Shown here one piece after another: positions 1-11,200 of a stretch of 64,000 nucleotides of DNA; position 1 is the stretch's first letter; each line of letters begins with the position of its first letter. The notes beneath the pieces are model-generated. The model ran no database searches, was not told where the DNA came from, and saw only the letters and a list, made by a program, of their open reading frames with translations. A program made the translations under genes and the position numbers. This stretch comes from Maea johnstoni (Eukaryota; Annelida; Polychaeta; Spionida; Magelonidae): positions 27,010,490 to 27,074,489 of the forward strand of contig OZ012685.1 of NCBI GenBank assembly GCA_963942565.1. Direction: 5' to 3'.

Positions 1-51
1 AACCCAGAGTCCATGAACTTTAAAAGATTTTCATTAGTAATCCAATATCAC

Positions 52-240
52 TGTCAAGGTAATAGAAGTATAGAGCGCTTGCTATCTTTATACACTTATC
101 TGTCACTTGACCAAGCACTTCATTGCCTGAATGGTAAATATCATAGCGCCCATCAATCTTGGACTGTGTGTATTTGCTGATGTCATCAATTAATGGTTCA
201 TGTTGTACTCAAACAGGCCCTCCAGTTGGTAAAGAAAAAT
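52..240 (-). other. unassigned coding-like segment
   Basis: On the minus strand one frame stays open for about 60 codons, reading HEPLIDDISKYTQSKIDGR then YDIYHSGNEVLGQVTDKC and ending near 52. Composition is protein-like, but there is no convincing start, and the family is not recognised. It could be an exon of a gene to the left, a transposon remnant or chance. It does not match the missing KCTD exons. Confidence 0.2.
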
Positions 241-421
241 AAGGAAAAGTGCCTGTACAGGACAGTGCGCAGGCCTTTGATATCTTATCTATTTATATGA
301 GGTAAACAAATTTCTTACAAATGCATTTCTAACAAATCTTTATTTACCAATATAAATAAACATTCATAAAAGATTAGGACATGAATGGTTTAATAGGATC
401 CCGGGGGAAAATATTACTTCT

Positions 422-878
422 CAGTTGCGGATCCAGGGGGGGTTCGAGTGGTTCGAGTTGAACCTCCCCCCCCCCCCCCCCCCAATACACGTATCGCAAT
501 TATGCTAACATCAATTAGGCAAGGTAAACAAAAATTCTTTCCCTAATCCCCATGATGTGCATGTTACCTCTCCAAAAGGTAAAATCCGTGTTTGAAAGTG
601 CAAGAGGTCCATACAATCTGGTGACCAAAACAGTTGGCAATATGGCCACCCCCAAATCTGATTTTGCATTTGATAATTCTTAAGAAATATGGCAATTTAA
701 TTAAAAGTTCTCTCTTAATCCATAACATATTTTGTTATATCTCTTATGGAACCCCTTGTTTTTTTAGTTTTCTGCAGTTGACCCCTGGTGGTGTTTTCAG
801 AAATTGTTAGTGGCGCCACCAGTGTCACTTTTCGAAATCATATCGAACCCCCTTTCTTAAATCCTGGGTCCGCCCCTG
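422..878. mobile_element. hAT-like MITE with GCGGATCCAGG-type termini
   Basis: Left end CAGTTGCGGATCCAGG and right end CCTGGGTCCGCCCCTG form imperfect inverted termini. The interior contains a poly(C) tract and no ORF. The CAG...CTG ends and GCGGATCCAG motif match a MITE type common in marine invertebrates. No exact target duplication was seen. Confidence 0.6.
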
Positions 879-2853
879 CTTCTGTGTAGTAGAAAGCAGA
901 CATCTTGATGGAATCATCAAGAATTATTCACCATGGAGGAAACATATGCTCCACACAAAACTAATCAACATTCATGTAGGCACCAGGAAAATGGTCAATA
1001 TAGATAAAAGTCTGGAAGTAGATGCCATAATGTCTTTTTTGTCCTCTTGCAGAGGAAAATAGTTGATACTTTACTGTTGCCTTGGTTGCTGATGCATTTA
1101 TTGTTTCCCTTTGGTGGTACTGTGAATTCTAATTGGTTCGCATTGACAGTATTGAGATTTTTACTATTTAAAGGAGTTGATGCAATACAGAATGACTATA
1201 TGTACAGTGTGCAACATAACCACTGGCCCCGTTACAAGTTGCAAGTGAATTCGGCAAGAAACAGCAATGGGGCAAGCTGAACAAGACCCTGACTTGCCCC
1301 GCTCAGCAAGTAATGTTTTGGGCCAAGTCCAATCTCTTCATTGTTTAACAGAGTAGCAGGGCAAGTGGAAGGGCCGGCGGCATTATTAGCATATTGCTAG
1401 GTATTTTAGCCATTTGCATTAAATAACTAAATGTGTAGAGATCAGAAAATCAAGTGCGAACTAAAGTGCACTTGCCCAAAAGCCCTTTTTTCAAAAATTT
1501 ACTAGCCGGGGCAAGCAGGCAAGTACTTATGCCACTCAGCCACTGAGTATTAAAATGATTTGTAAAATCACATAAATACTTGCACTGCCTATAAGAATAT
1601 TTCTATTAGTAGCCCTAGCCAGACTTCAATGCATACTAAAGTCAATCTGTGCTTTTCTACATCCTGGTAATCTTACGGTTAGTAATTGTCTCTGCACAAT
1701 AAAATGACTGAAGCTTTTTAGGGAGATACATCAATCATCCGGGCCTGTGTTTCTGAGAGGCAAATGGTAGCTGTGCAGACTGATGAGTCCCTTGCCTGTC
1801 ATTACATTGAACTCAAGTGAGCCAAGATTATAACAATAAGTGCTGATACAATCTTGTGGTTGTCTTGTAGTTTTTATGGTTATTGGTGGCTGCGTTTCCT
1901 CAGAAAAAGTGCAAGATGACTATGCTTACCCTCTATAGGTAATATTACATGGCTTCCATTTCTCCAATTAGGAAAAATTTGTAATGATTAAAAGACTCTT
2001 TGATTTGCTGATTTCACTCCTTAAACCTACAATCCAAATCATAAACTAAAGCAACTTTGTTGGCAGACGACAACTCTAAAATTAACCATGATTCTAGAAC
2101 CATGCCACTTCTGACTTCTCTAAACCACTAATCAACAGAAAGCTAATCATGGAGCCATCACATGACTAATAAGTGATGTAGTTTCAAATGAAATGAAAGC
2201 TCTTAGATATTTGCTTAAAAAAGACTATTTTAGAAATTTCTGATAACACATTTGAAGAGTCTGACATTAGCGATATATGAGTTTCAAGAGTATTGAGTGG
2301 TGTTCAAATGATGCCCTTGCAGGCTAATGATGCCCTGACCAAAGTCCTTGGTTGGTACCTTTAGAAATGTTACAACATTTTACAATGGCCATTTTTGGAT
2401 CTCAACCCAGACTCACAGCAGGGTGTAGAATTTTGAGGGTAAAAAACTGAAAAATTATACATGGGGTTTTCAAATGGAGCTCCTACCCACAACTATGGAC
2501 TGGGAACCTTCATATTTCACAAACGTGGATAAAAGATCAATACCGAGGGAAGGATATTTAATTACATTTTTTTCTTCTAATTTTGACTCCGTTCAAACCT
2601 TATAACCATTTCTTTCAAAAAATTTGATGAAAATGAGAAAAAAAGTGCATTTTTAAGTTTTAGATTTCATAAATTTTGAACAAGGTCAAATTTAGAAAAT
2701 CTTTAAAATACCCTTAACTGTACACAAGCCAAATTTCAAGCAAAGTCCTAAACATTAAATACCAAAAATGCATGTTTGAAGTGACCATGTTATGGTGATA
2801 TTCAATATGGTGCAAAAAGAATTATTGAAACCATTTCCTGCTTGCGTGCAAGC

Positions 2854-3166
2854 CATGGTCTTAGCCAGCAGTGGTCTGGGTGCCTTTTTGGACACCCAAA
2901 CCACTAAAAAGCACACCTTAGGACACCCAAATTTTTCAGTGTGGAATTTCTAAAAATCTCAATCTCAAGCTTATAATTGAATTTTTTCATCTTCTTATAA
3001 TTCCCATGACATTGTTTAATGATATCATGCCTTATTTTGATGAATTTATACATCTTTATGGTTGAAATATGAGTATATTGTGATCCCCCTTAAAAATTTG
3101 GACGCCCAAAATTTTTACAACTGCCAATTTTAGGCACCCAGTTTCTAAATCCTGGCTAAGACACTG
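2854..3166. mobile_element. hAT-like MITE, family A, with 8-bp target duplication
   Basis: 313 bp. Ends CATGGTCTTAGCCAG and CTGGCTAAGACACTG are inverted repeats, and the copy is flanked on both sides by GTGCAAGC (2846-2853 and 3167-3174). The 8-bp duplication and CA(G)...(C)TG ends point to the hAT superfamily; there is no transposase. A subterminal hairpin-forming word (GACACCC / GGGTG type) lies next to the left end. Confidence 0.85.
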
Positions 3167-4883
3167 GTGCAAGCCTATGGGAGCTTCTGTCATAGATGGT
3201 CTCTCACTCACATCGGTGAAGGCTTAGATATTCACAAATGATCCAATTATAAGGAAAAGGGCGTAGGCTTCAAAATATCTTGTAAAAATCTCATAATGAC
3301 CCTATATTCACAAATTAACCCTGTAAGCCACCTTAACTTTGACAGGGTTTGACCTTAATGGTTGTTAAAAGGCATTAGCCCCTAGAGCATGTGAATTTGC
3401 GACCATGTTAAATTATAGTGAGGACTGAGCCAAGCCGGGTTGATATTTTCTTCTGAAAAAATTGCCAACTTACAACCTATTGATTAACTGCTGCGTACAT
3501 ATAGCTTATTTCCCTAGGTCTTGTGTACAATACAATTAAAATAGTTTTTTCCAGAATTCTTTTGGAAAAATCAGAAGAAACTAGGTTTAGTACAAAATGA
3601 ATGGTAGCCATACTGGTGATTCAGATTTGATAAACGGCTTGATGTGGATTTATATTTACATGTTCACAATGTTCTAGTTGCCTACAGGCCTGGAAGCTTA
3701 GCATCAGTAGGTAAATGATCAATATCCTGATTTCCTCTGCTTTAAATAAAGTCTGAGCCATTTAGCTTTGATCATGCCTTAAATCTCTGACATTTTTTAA
3801 ACATTTGCACATTCTGAAATTGTACCATACAAATCTAATATGATGGGCAGACACTTGGTGAGAACAACTTTTCCCTGTATGGGCCAGTAATCAACTATAT
3901 CAAACAACAATAAGTTTTCAATTTAATCTTTAACTCCATAGACATATTTTAAACCCACATCTACTGAAAGACTAATAGTATCTACTAGTGGTCAGACGAT
4001 TAAGCGAGAACTCAAGCATTTGGTTGAGGTGAGGCGGACTCGACCCGTTCAAACTGCATTTGAAATAATCAAATATTTCAAATGTGAAATTTCTAGATAA
4101 ATGCTGTGAAAACATACAAAAAACAACAGAACTTTTGTTTAAGTGACACGGAACCGCTCCGTGCCAACACTCAAGAGTAAACAAATCTATTGTGCCATAT
4201 TTGGTGCACCGATTCATCAATCGCGGCACAATAATGTTCATAATCGTTTGCCTTAAAATTACAGCAATGTGGCTGTATAACTAGAACCGAATCGATTAAT
4301 TCTTCGAAATATTTTTCGATCAATCGATACAAAAAATCTCTTCGCATCCGAACCCTAGTATCTACCCCAATTTTTAGCAATGATACCCAGGCAGGGACTG
4401 ACTGGCAATCCAGTACAGGAATAATTCCTATAGCCCAATGAAGAACCACGGCAATTATGATGCCTTTCTCTTTTGAATTTGAATACAAAGAATATTTGAA
4501 AAACTCATATTAAATCAGGAAGAAAAATATGATTTCTCAAGAATATGCACTACACACATATTCCAATCTTCTATTTCCCTGTACGTGGCACTATTAAAAC
4601 GGCTGACATTTTCTTTGCGATAACAAACTAGTTTGTACTCTGGAGCAGGGTCTTAGCCAGGATTTCAAAAATGTAATTCCAATATTTCTGCCGGTCCAGA
4701 TTTAGCTACTAATCTACTTTAAATCCCTATACAAGCTATATTCAAAAGGCCTTTATACAAAAAAGGCAAGTTACACATCAGCTATGTCTTTATAATATAT
4801 GGGTTTGTTAGAAATATAACTTGTATTTATCCCCCCCCCTCCAAGTCAAAATTGAAAATTCTTTATAGAAATTTTTGCCTACA

Positions 4884-5562
4884 CAGGGTTCAACATTAAG
4901 AAAAAACTTCATAAGCCCAGCAGGGCTAGTTCCGAAACTTTTACTAGCCCTGAAATATTTTTGCTAGCCCTGATATTAATGACAACTCTTTTCAAATAGT
5001 GACCTCTTGTGATATCATAGCCTCTGTTGATAACATGAAAAGAATATGTACAGTGCAGGGACTTAGCCAGGATTTAGAAACTGGGTGCCCAAAATTGGGA
5101 ATTGTTAAATTTTTGGGCGTCCAAATTTTGAAGGGGGACTGCTATATATTCAGATTTCAACCATATACATCTATACATTAATCAAAATGAGGCATGATAT
5201 CCTTATAGAATGTCATGGGAATTACATGGATATGAAAAAAGTCAATTATATGCTTGAGATTGACATTTTAAGAAATTCCTCACAAAAAAATCTGGGTGTC
5301 CTGAGGGGTGCTTTTTAAGGGTTTGGCCGTCCAAAAAGACACCCAGACGCCCTGCTGGCTAAGACCATGGTACAGTGCATTGTGGTAAATTGAGTTAAAT
5401 CATCATCCAGGTATGTAGAGCCAAAGGTGGGCTTCATAATTTTTAAGCGCTGATATTCTAATTCTATCGAGCCCCTCAGGGATAGTTACAGGTAGAATTT
5501 ACTAGCCCTGACTTTCAAGAACTAGCCCGGGGCTACAGGGCTAGCCTTAACGTCGAGCCCTG
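4884..5562. mobile_element. MITE, family B (CAGGGYTCRACRTTAAG termini)
   Basis: Inverted ends CAGGGTTCAACATTAAG and CTTAACGTCGAGCCCTG. Subterminal CTAGCCCTG words repeat near both ends. Interrupted by the family A copy at 5056-5369. No coding capacity. Probably hAT-derived from its CAGGG...CCCTG ends; the target duplication is not clear. Confidence 0.65.
5056..5369. mobile_element. hAT-like MITE, family A, innermost of a three-level nest
   Basis: Ends CAGGGACTTAGCCAGG and CTGCTGGCTAAGACCATG; flanked by perfect 8-bp GTACAGTG at 5048-5055 and 5370-5377. Same family as 2854-3166 in the opposite orientation. Confidence 0.87.
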
Positions 5563-5708
5563 CTACAACTACAGGTCCAAAAAGGAGATTTTCATGAAAC
5601 TGCCTGTCCAAAAAACAGGCAGGACCGGTCCTAAGTCTCTGATAGCGATGTTCACAGTGACACCCAGATATTTATACTTTCTTGCTAATGACTAGATAGT
5701 AGATACTA

Positions 5709-6605
5709 GTGCTTGGACTTGGCCGAAAAAATTATCAATATATCGTCCCAGATGACGATAGATTATCGATAAATAACGATAAATTGGTAACTTTACGTCG
5801 CCAAATCATCTAAAAAAACAAAAACAATGATAAATGTACCAAATACAAACCTGGTACATCTAAAAGGAACTTCAATGTGAGCTAATAGTTCCTTCCAGGT
5901 TGTATGTGCTAACAAAGCTGTGGAATTTACCTTTATTCCCATCCTAGTATCTCGTTGTACATACTGGCAGTCCGAACCAGTAAACAAACCGCCATTTTGA
6001 AATTGACCAATGTCACGTTCATCGTGGGACCATCAACGTGATTTCAAAGTCCAAAATTGTGGTTTGCTCACCGGATGAGATTGCCGGCAGGGACTTAGCC
6101 AGCACCCGTCCTACCTGTCTTTTGGACAGGTAGTTTCCTGAAAACCTCCTATTTGGACAGGCAATAATTTCTATGATGATTTTTCAATTTTGACTTTTGG
6201 GGTGTAATAACCAAATATTTTCCTAACAAACCATCTTCTAGGACATAGCTGAAGTGTAATTTGTCCTTTTTGACATAATAGGCTATTAAATATAGCTGGT
6301 ATAAGGATTTGAAGCCGATAAGTAGCTAAATCTGGATGGGCAGATATTTTGAAACTGCTGTTTTGGACAGGCATTTTTGAAATCCTGGCTAAGACCCTGA
6401 TCGCCGGTATAACGATCTATTAGAAGTGGTGTTGTGGTGAGTTTTGAATTTGAGCTGACATTTATTTCAATTTGAGAACATGACATGTGGTTTTATTTTT
6501 TGCCTGAATTATCGTTTGCTATCGATGATCTCGCTGATTATCGATAGCGCTACTATCGTGGTGCAACAATCAATAAGACGCTATTCCGATATATCATCCG
6601 AGCAC
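5709..6605. mobile_element. probable DNA element with GTGCTYGGA termini, interrupted by a MITE
   Basis: The left end reads GTGCTTGGACTTGG and the right end CCGAGCAC. Nearby interior words on both sides are rich in ATCGAT and TATATCG in inverted orientation. It contains the 6088-6399 insertion. Boundaries are tentative. Confidence 0.4.
6088..6399. mobile_element. hAT-like MITE, family A'
   Basis: 312 bp with ends CAGGGACTTAGCCAGC and CCTGGCTAAGACCCTG. Flanks ATTGCCGG and ATCGCCGG are an 8-bp duplication with one mismatch. The subterminal hairpin is CCTGTCTTTTGGACAGG. Confidence 0.82.
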
Positions 6606-7830
6606 TACTAGATAAAGTATGAACATGGACACACCTCCCTATCCCTGACAATTGTTTTAAAATGCTTTCCCTCATATTGACTTTATTCCTAACACAGTTG
6701 CCGACATAATACACCTGCATTTACATTGGATGATTGATGTATATGGATGCACGTGGCTACTTTTGTTTCTGCAATTCCTGCGCCCGATCACTAAAATGTT
6801 TACATTTAATTGCAGGTAAAAGTTTTTAAGACGTTGGGCACCATGATGGATTCACCTATCGTTGACTTGTTGCGAGATTATTGAAAGAGCATGTGATTCC
6901 TAATCAGGGACACAAATTTTATTAGGAAAAACATCAAAAAAGGTTTGAAAGATCTCCGTTGAATGCCTATACAAAAAAAATATACCCTGCAAATACCAAA
7001 CAAATTCTTCCGACAAGGAACACAGTATTTCATGGTGATTGATATGAGAAAGATTGTGTATTAAAAGGATCTGCAGTATGTGTCATTTTAGAATTAGAAT
7101 GGGCACCTTGCAGAGCTTTCTCTTTAATCTCATGTTAAAGGTGCCGCAGTGTCTTAATATGGCTGGCTGGTTTTGTAAACAAATGCTGTTGAGGAATTTT
7201 TGGACTAGTTACCGCTTTGTTAAATTGATAAGTGAGTTATTAAAAAAAATGAAATTGGCGGCACACATTAGTGACATTACTAGCTCACATTTATCATCCT
7301 AGTGCAGTCCGGTATGAAGTAGTTTGGCCACCAGAGGTGAAATTTGGGAAGGTTGATTTTTAACATTGGAAGGTATAGGGAGGTTCCCTGCCTCTATTAC
7401 CAGATATAATATAAAATGGGTAATACTAATAGTCAGCCCCAGCTAACATTTCCTATGTCATCAGAGCACGATTTCCTCAAAAGCACGACAACTACAAAAA
7501 TTATTTTGAAGACAAGCCCAAAGTTTGATCAGGCTGCTTTGTAATTTCTAGTTCAATCCCTGCCCCTGGTAAGTACTGGAACTGTGACTGTAACTCAGTA
7601 TAACTTCAAATCTAAAAACAAATCAAAGCCATGGCCCATGCTGCAAAATTTATAAAACCACCCAATTAGCCCAGATTGCATAAATGTGCATGAAAACACC
7701 TAAAGGTATGCATATCTGCAAAAGAATAATAGTCACAGTTTTGAACACACAGGTAATGTGTCCACAGACAGGACTAATGTAAACACTAATTATATTATGA
7801 CAGATGTAAGCAAACCATTTTACTACTCAC

Positions 7831-8022
7831 CTTGTCTGAATTTAAATCTGGGTCCTCTTGACATAACCGATAAAGAAATGACTTCGGATCTCGACAGAGT
7901 GTTGTTCTTGTTGTCATAAAATATGTTCCTCCTACGTTTAATTTTACCCATTCGTTTTTCCGCGACTTTTGGTCCATTTTGTGACAGTCTACATGATTCA
8001 CTTCCATCTTCTCAGTCGCCAT
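7831..8022 (-). CDS. KCTD5: KCTD2/5/17-like BTB protein, first coding exon (partial gene)
   Basis: First coding exon, 64 codons, ATG at 8022 and a clean GTGAGT donor just below 7831 (phase 0 after a Lys). After a polar leader of about 22 residues it enters the BTB/T1 fold: a [11 protein letters not shown] segment, then [15 protein letters not shown], which is close to human KCTD2, KCTD5 and KCTD17. In that family (known biology) the BTB domain pentamerises and binds cullin-3, making an adaptor for a ubiquitin ligase; KCTD5 acts on G-protein beta-gamma. The expected next exon, beginning DETGAYLIDRDP in relatives, was not found between 1 and 7830, so the rest should lie left of the window across a long first intron. 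The symbol names the subgroup; the single exon cannot separate KCTD2, 5 and 17. ATP5PD starts 269 bp away in the opposite direction. Confidence 0.9.
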
Positions 8023-8291
8023 GTTTGAAATGTAGGGCGGTGGTGCATCATGGGAAACCTATCATTAAGGCCATCAAAGAATAAATAAAATACAACCATT
8101 TAATACATAAAATATAAGAATAAATCAAAAATAACGAATTAAAAATATCTGCTGTATTTATGTTACATTATTTGGAGTTCTATTAGATATCGTTTATTCG
8201 TGACTTCATTCCAACCTTGCATCGCAGCCATCTTTGGAAGGCTGGAAGCCGGTCGACTCTCTCTCAACTTAGTACAGAATTTACAGCAATC
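8023..8291. promoter_or_regulatory. divergent KCTD / ATP5PD promoter interval
   Basis: The interval between the two ATGs is 269 bp and both genes read outward. It contains GCAGCCATCTTTGG at about 8226-8239, a good match to the YY1 site (GCCATCTT core) frequent in promoters of mammalian nuclear genes for mitochondrial proteins, placed about 60 bp before the ATP5PD start. No TATA box is obvious. A shared bidirectional promoter is inferred from layout; transcription start sites cannot be read from sequence. Confidence 0.6.
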
Positions 8292-11200
8292 ATGGCTGCA
8301 CGTCGGATAACGAAATCGCTTGTTGATTGGGCTGCCTTCGCCGAAAGAGTTCCACCCAATCAAATGGAATTTTTCCGTGCTTTTAAGTCGAAATCTGAAC
8401 AATTCATTAACAGGTAATGAAGTGTGGCTGTCATCTACTGAAGTTGACCTTCATATCAGAGTATACTTGTTTGAAACTTATCTGGAGCACTTAGGTACTA
8501 AATAGTGAAAGTCAGTTTCCAAATGATCTTATAACTTTCATATATTTGTTTGATACTTTCTTAATGATAAGTACCATTTTAATGCTTTATTCAAATGTTT
8601 CAAATGACCCCTTAAATTTTCACCTACTTGTGACCTTTTCACATAAACATGTACACTCTCAATACAGAGATACGCTACGCATAGTATATCTGCCACCACA
8701 CCGTTACTATTTCGTGGAATATTTTGATAAGTAACGTCATTAAATGTAGTTCATTGGTCAAAAAGTGTGATGCACGCGACGAACATGGTCAAAATTACAA
8801 TCAACACTGACGTCATCCTTACAGTCGCCTGTTTGTTGCGAGAGCGTTAGAACTTAGAGACGGCCGTCCGGCTGATTGGTCAATTCATGAGCTATCGCAA
8901 AAAATTATGAGGCATTACAACCGAAATGTCATGGATATCATAGTTTGCACAATTACAAATAACTGAATGGCGAGTAGTGCACAGGAGCTTTACATCTGGT
9001 ATAATTTTGAAATTGTACCATGAAACAACAAAATTTCAAAAACATGCAGAGTGATTCAGTGCATGGTGGCAGAGATTCTAGTTGTGTAGCAATCGTGGTA
9101 GACGGGATCGCTGTGCCGCAGATTGAAACATGTGGTGATGTACATTACATTTAACACTAAGTTTGTCATTTGACAGCTCATATGAGTGACCCAAGTGGCA
9201 ACCTCCTCCATTGATATTTAAAAGTGCAAGACTTATTTGGTGAATTCTTGGTGGGATGGATATAGTGCTAGAGAAGTATGGGCACTGTGTGAATTATTGA
9301 AAGAATGCTTGCTTGGCCAGAAAGAGAGATTAATGTTTAACAGGTGCCTCTAGAGTGTACAAATGAATTATATTCATTGCTGTCTGAAAGACAAATATTG
9401 TTGTGATGTTTGTCATTGTCCCTAACTTTTATTATCTTTATATTTGCTTGATTTTACTAAGGTAGCCTGGTGGGGTAACCTTTTGATTCAGTTTTCCCTC
9501 TATCCTGCCCTTATTATACAATCCAGCCTATATGAAGTATACTCATTGTCTGAAGGGTCTCCTGATTACGAATACATTAAGTTCTAGGGTAGTGTCATGG
9601 ATGTGGCCTGTAACAATATATTGAGAACTCTCAATACACGTTTGACTTTCAATGCATCCAAATGTAAAAAAGAAATTGGTAGACCTGTGTATCAAAGAAA
9701 TTGGGGGCCAGATCTTCCCAGCATTAAGGGTCTTGATTTTTTAACACATTTCTCTGCATTGTTATGCCTCAATTTTCTTGTTGCATTACAATGGTAAGTA
9801 AAACAAAGTGAGGCAGGACCCTTATAATTTGGAGATAAAACAATCGATGCTTTGTGATTTTCTCTTCATGTCACAGACAGCGTTTTCATTAATATATCAA
9901 TGCATTCTAAACAATGACATCCCTATTAATATGTTCCACAAATTTGAGAGCCGTTTAAAGGCACGTGTATTTGGCATCTCTGCTCTGCTATTAAGCAAGG
10001 GACTTTCAGATAATTTTGAGACTAGATTGGCCCCTAAAAAGAAGAAGTTAGGACCTCTTGAAAATATGATAGCCCTCGCATTATAATTGTTTAAGGTGAT
10101 GGGTACCATTGCAAGCCAGTTAAAAGCCCTGTCCCAAAACACACCTCAAAGCAGCATAATCCTATAACTAGGTGTATATCCAGGTTCCTGAGTGTTATCA
10201 GGTAGAGAATATCATCGCCACCTGTCATTATTCAATCCATATTCTGTTTTATTTCAAAATTTACAACTTTTTTTCGAATGACATATTCTCATTAATTACG
10301 CAGTTGATGGTTACTGTAGGTTCACAGATACCTTAGGGATGTCATTGACTATGCCCAATAAAAAGTATTTTTTTGATTTTTTACTGCTGAAGACTTTTAC
10401 AGGCCATAACATTGAAAATGTTAGTGAGGTTTCTCGTGTGTGGAGGCATAGGGACCCCTTTGATAGTAGTGGACATGCCTCGCTGATCACTTCTGAGCAC
10501 TGTGAACAAAAGAGAGTTGCACAAAGATACACCTCGACGATCTCAAGACAATGGCTTGTGGTCAGGATGCTATAAATACGTGCTAGCTTTGAGCATGTGA
10601 GGTCACCAAGTTTAGTTGGTGTTGAGATTTCTAACTAGAATTTTCAACGTTATGGCCTGTAAAAATATTCAGCAGTAAAAAATCGAAAAAATACTTTTTA
10701 TTGGGCATAGTCAATGATATCCCTAAAGTAACTCTGAACCTGCAGTAACCGTCACCTGCGTTATTAATGAGAATATGTCATTTGAAAGAAAAGTTGTAAA
10801 TTTTGAAATAAAACAGGATATGGATTGAATAATGACAGGTGGCGATGATATTCTCTACCTGATAACACTCAGGAACCGGGAGATACACCAAGTTATAGGA
10901 TTATGCTGCGTTAAGGTGTGTTTTGGGACAGGGCTTTTAACTGGCTTGCAATGGTACCCATCACCTTAATTGATAAGAATAATAACATGTTTTGTTGAAT
11001 GACCTTCCACTTTTCAAATTATCTTTAAATTGTTATTGTAATATGTTTATAATGATCGGAATCATATTCATCAAATATACATACAGAGACCCAGAATATT
11101 TACCAAGAGATATACTTTACTTTATGCCATAATTTCATCTGTTTAAGAGTACACAGTCAGCCCGAGAAACTTCCAGCTATCGACTTCAGCATGTACAAGA

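Larger units (their letters stand above)
4646..5641. mobile_element. hAT-like MITE, family A', split by a nested insertion
   Basis: The left end CAGGGTCTTAGCCAGGATTT and right end with GCCTGTCCAAAAAACAGGC then CCTAAGTCTCTG are halves of the element seen intact at 6088-6399, in reverse orientation. The halves are separated by the 4884-5562 element, which itself contains the 5056-5369 element. Confidence 0.65.
1..7830. other. presumed KCTD intron 1: no recognisable exon, many MITEs
   Basis: No KCTD exon or other clear gene was recognised here. The interval holds hAT-like MITEs (listed separately), a C-homopolymer at about 468-483 and AT-rich unique sequence. Stretches 879-2853, 3167-3984 and 6606-7830 show nothing assignable beyond a repeat-like patch at 1206-1530 with recurring GCAAGT/CTTGCCC words. 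Confidence 0.5.

Noticed and set aside
4171-4488. 105-codon minus-strand frame
   Set aside because: No recognisable protein; lies between repeat-like termini and has no splice or start context.
7054-7302. Possible second KCTD exon or an independent gene
   Set aside because: Wrong strand for KCTD and no BTB or C-terminal similarity.
9808-10086. 92-codon plus-strand frame in ATP5PD intron 1
   Set aside because: No family similarity, no splice support, and it ends at the edge of the inverted-repeat element.
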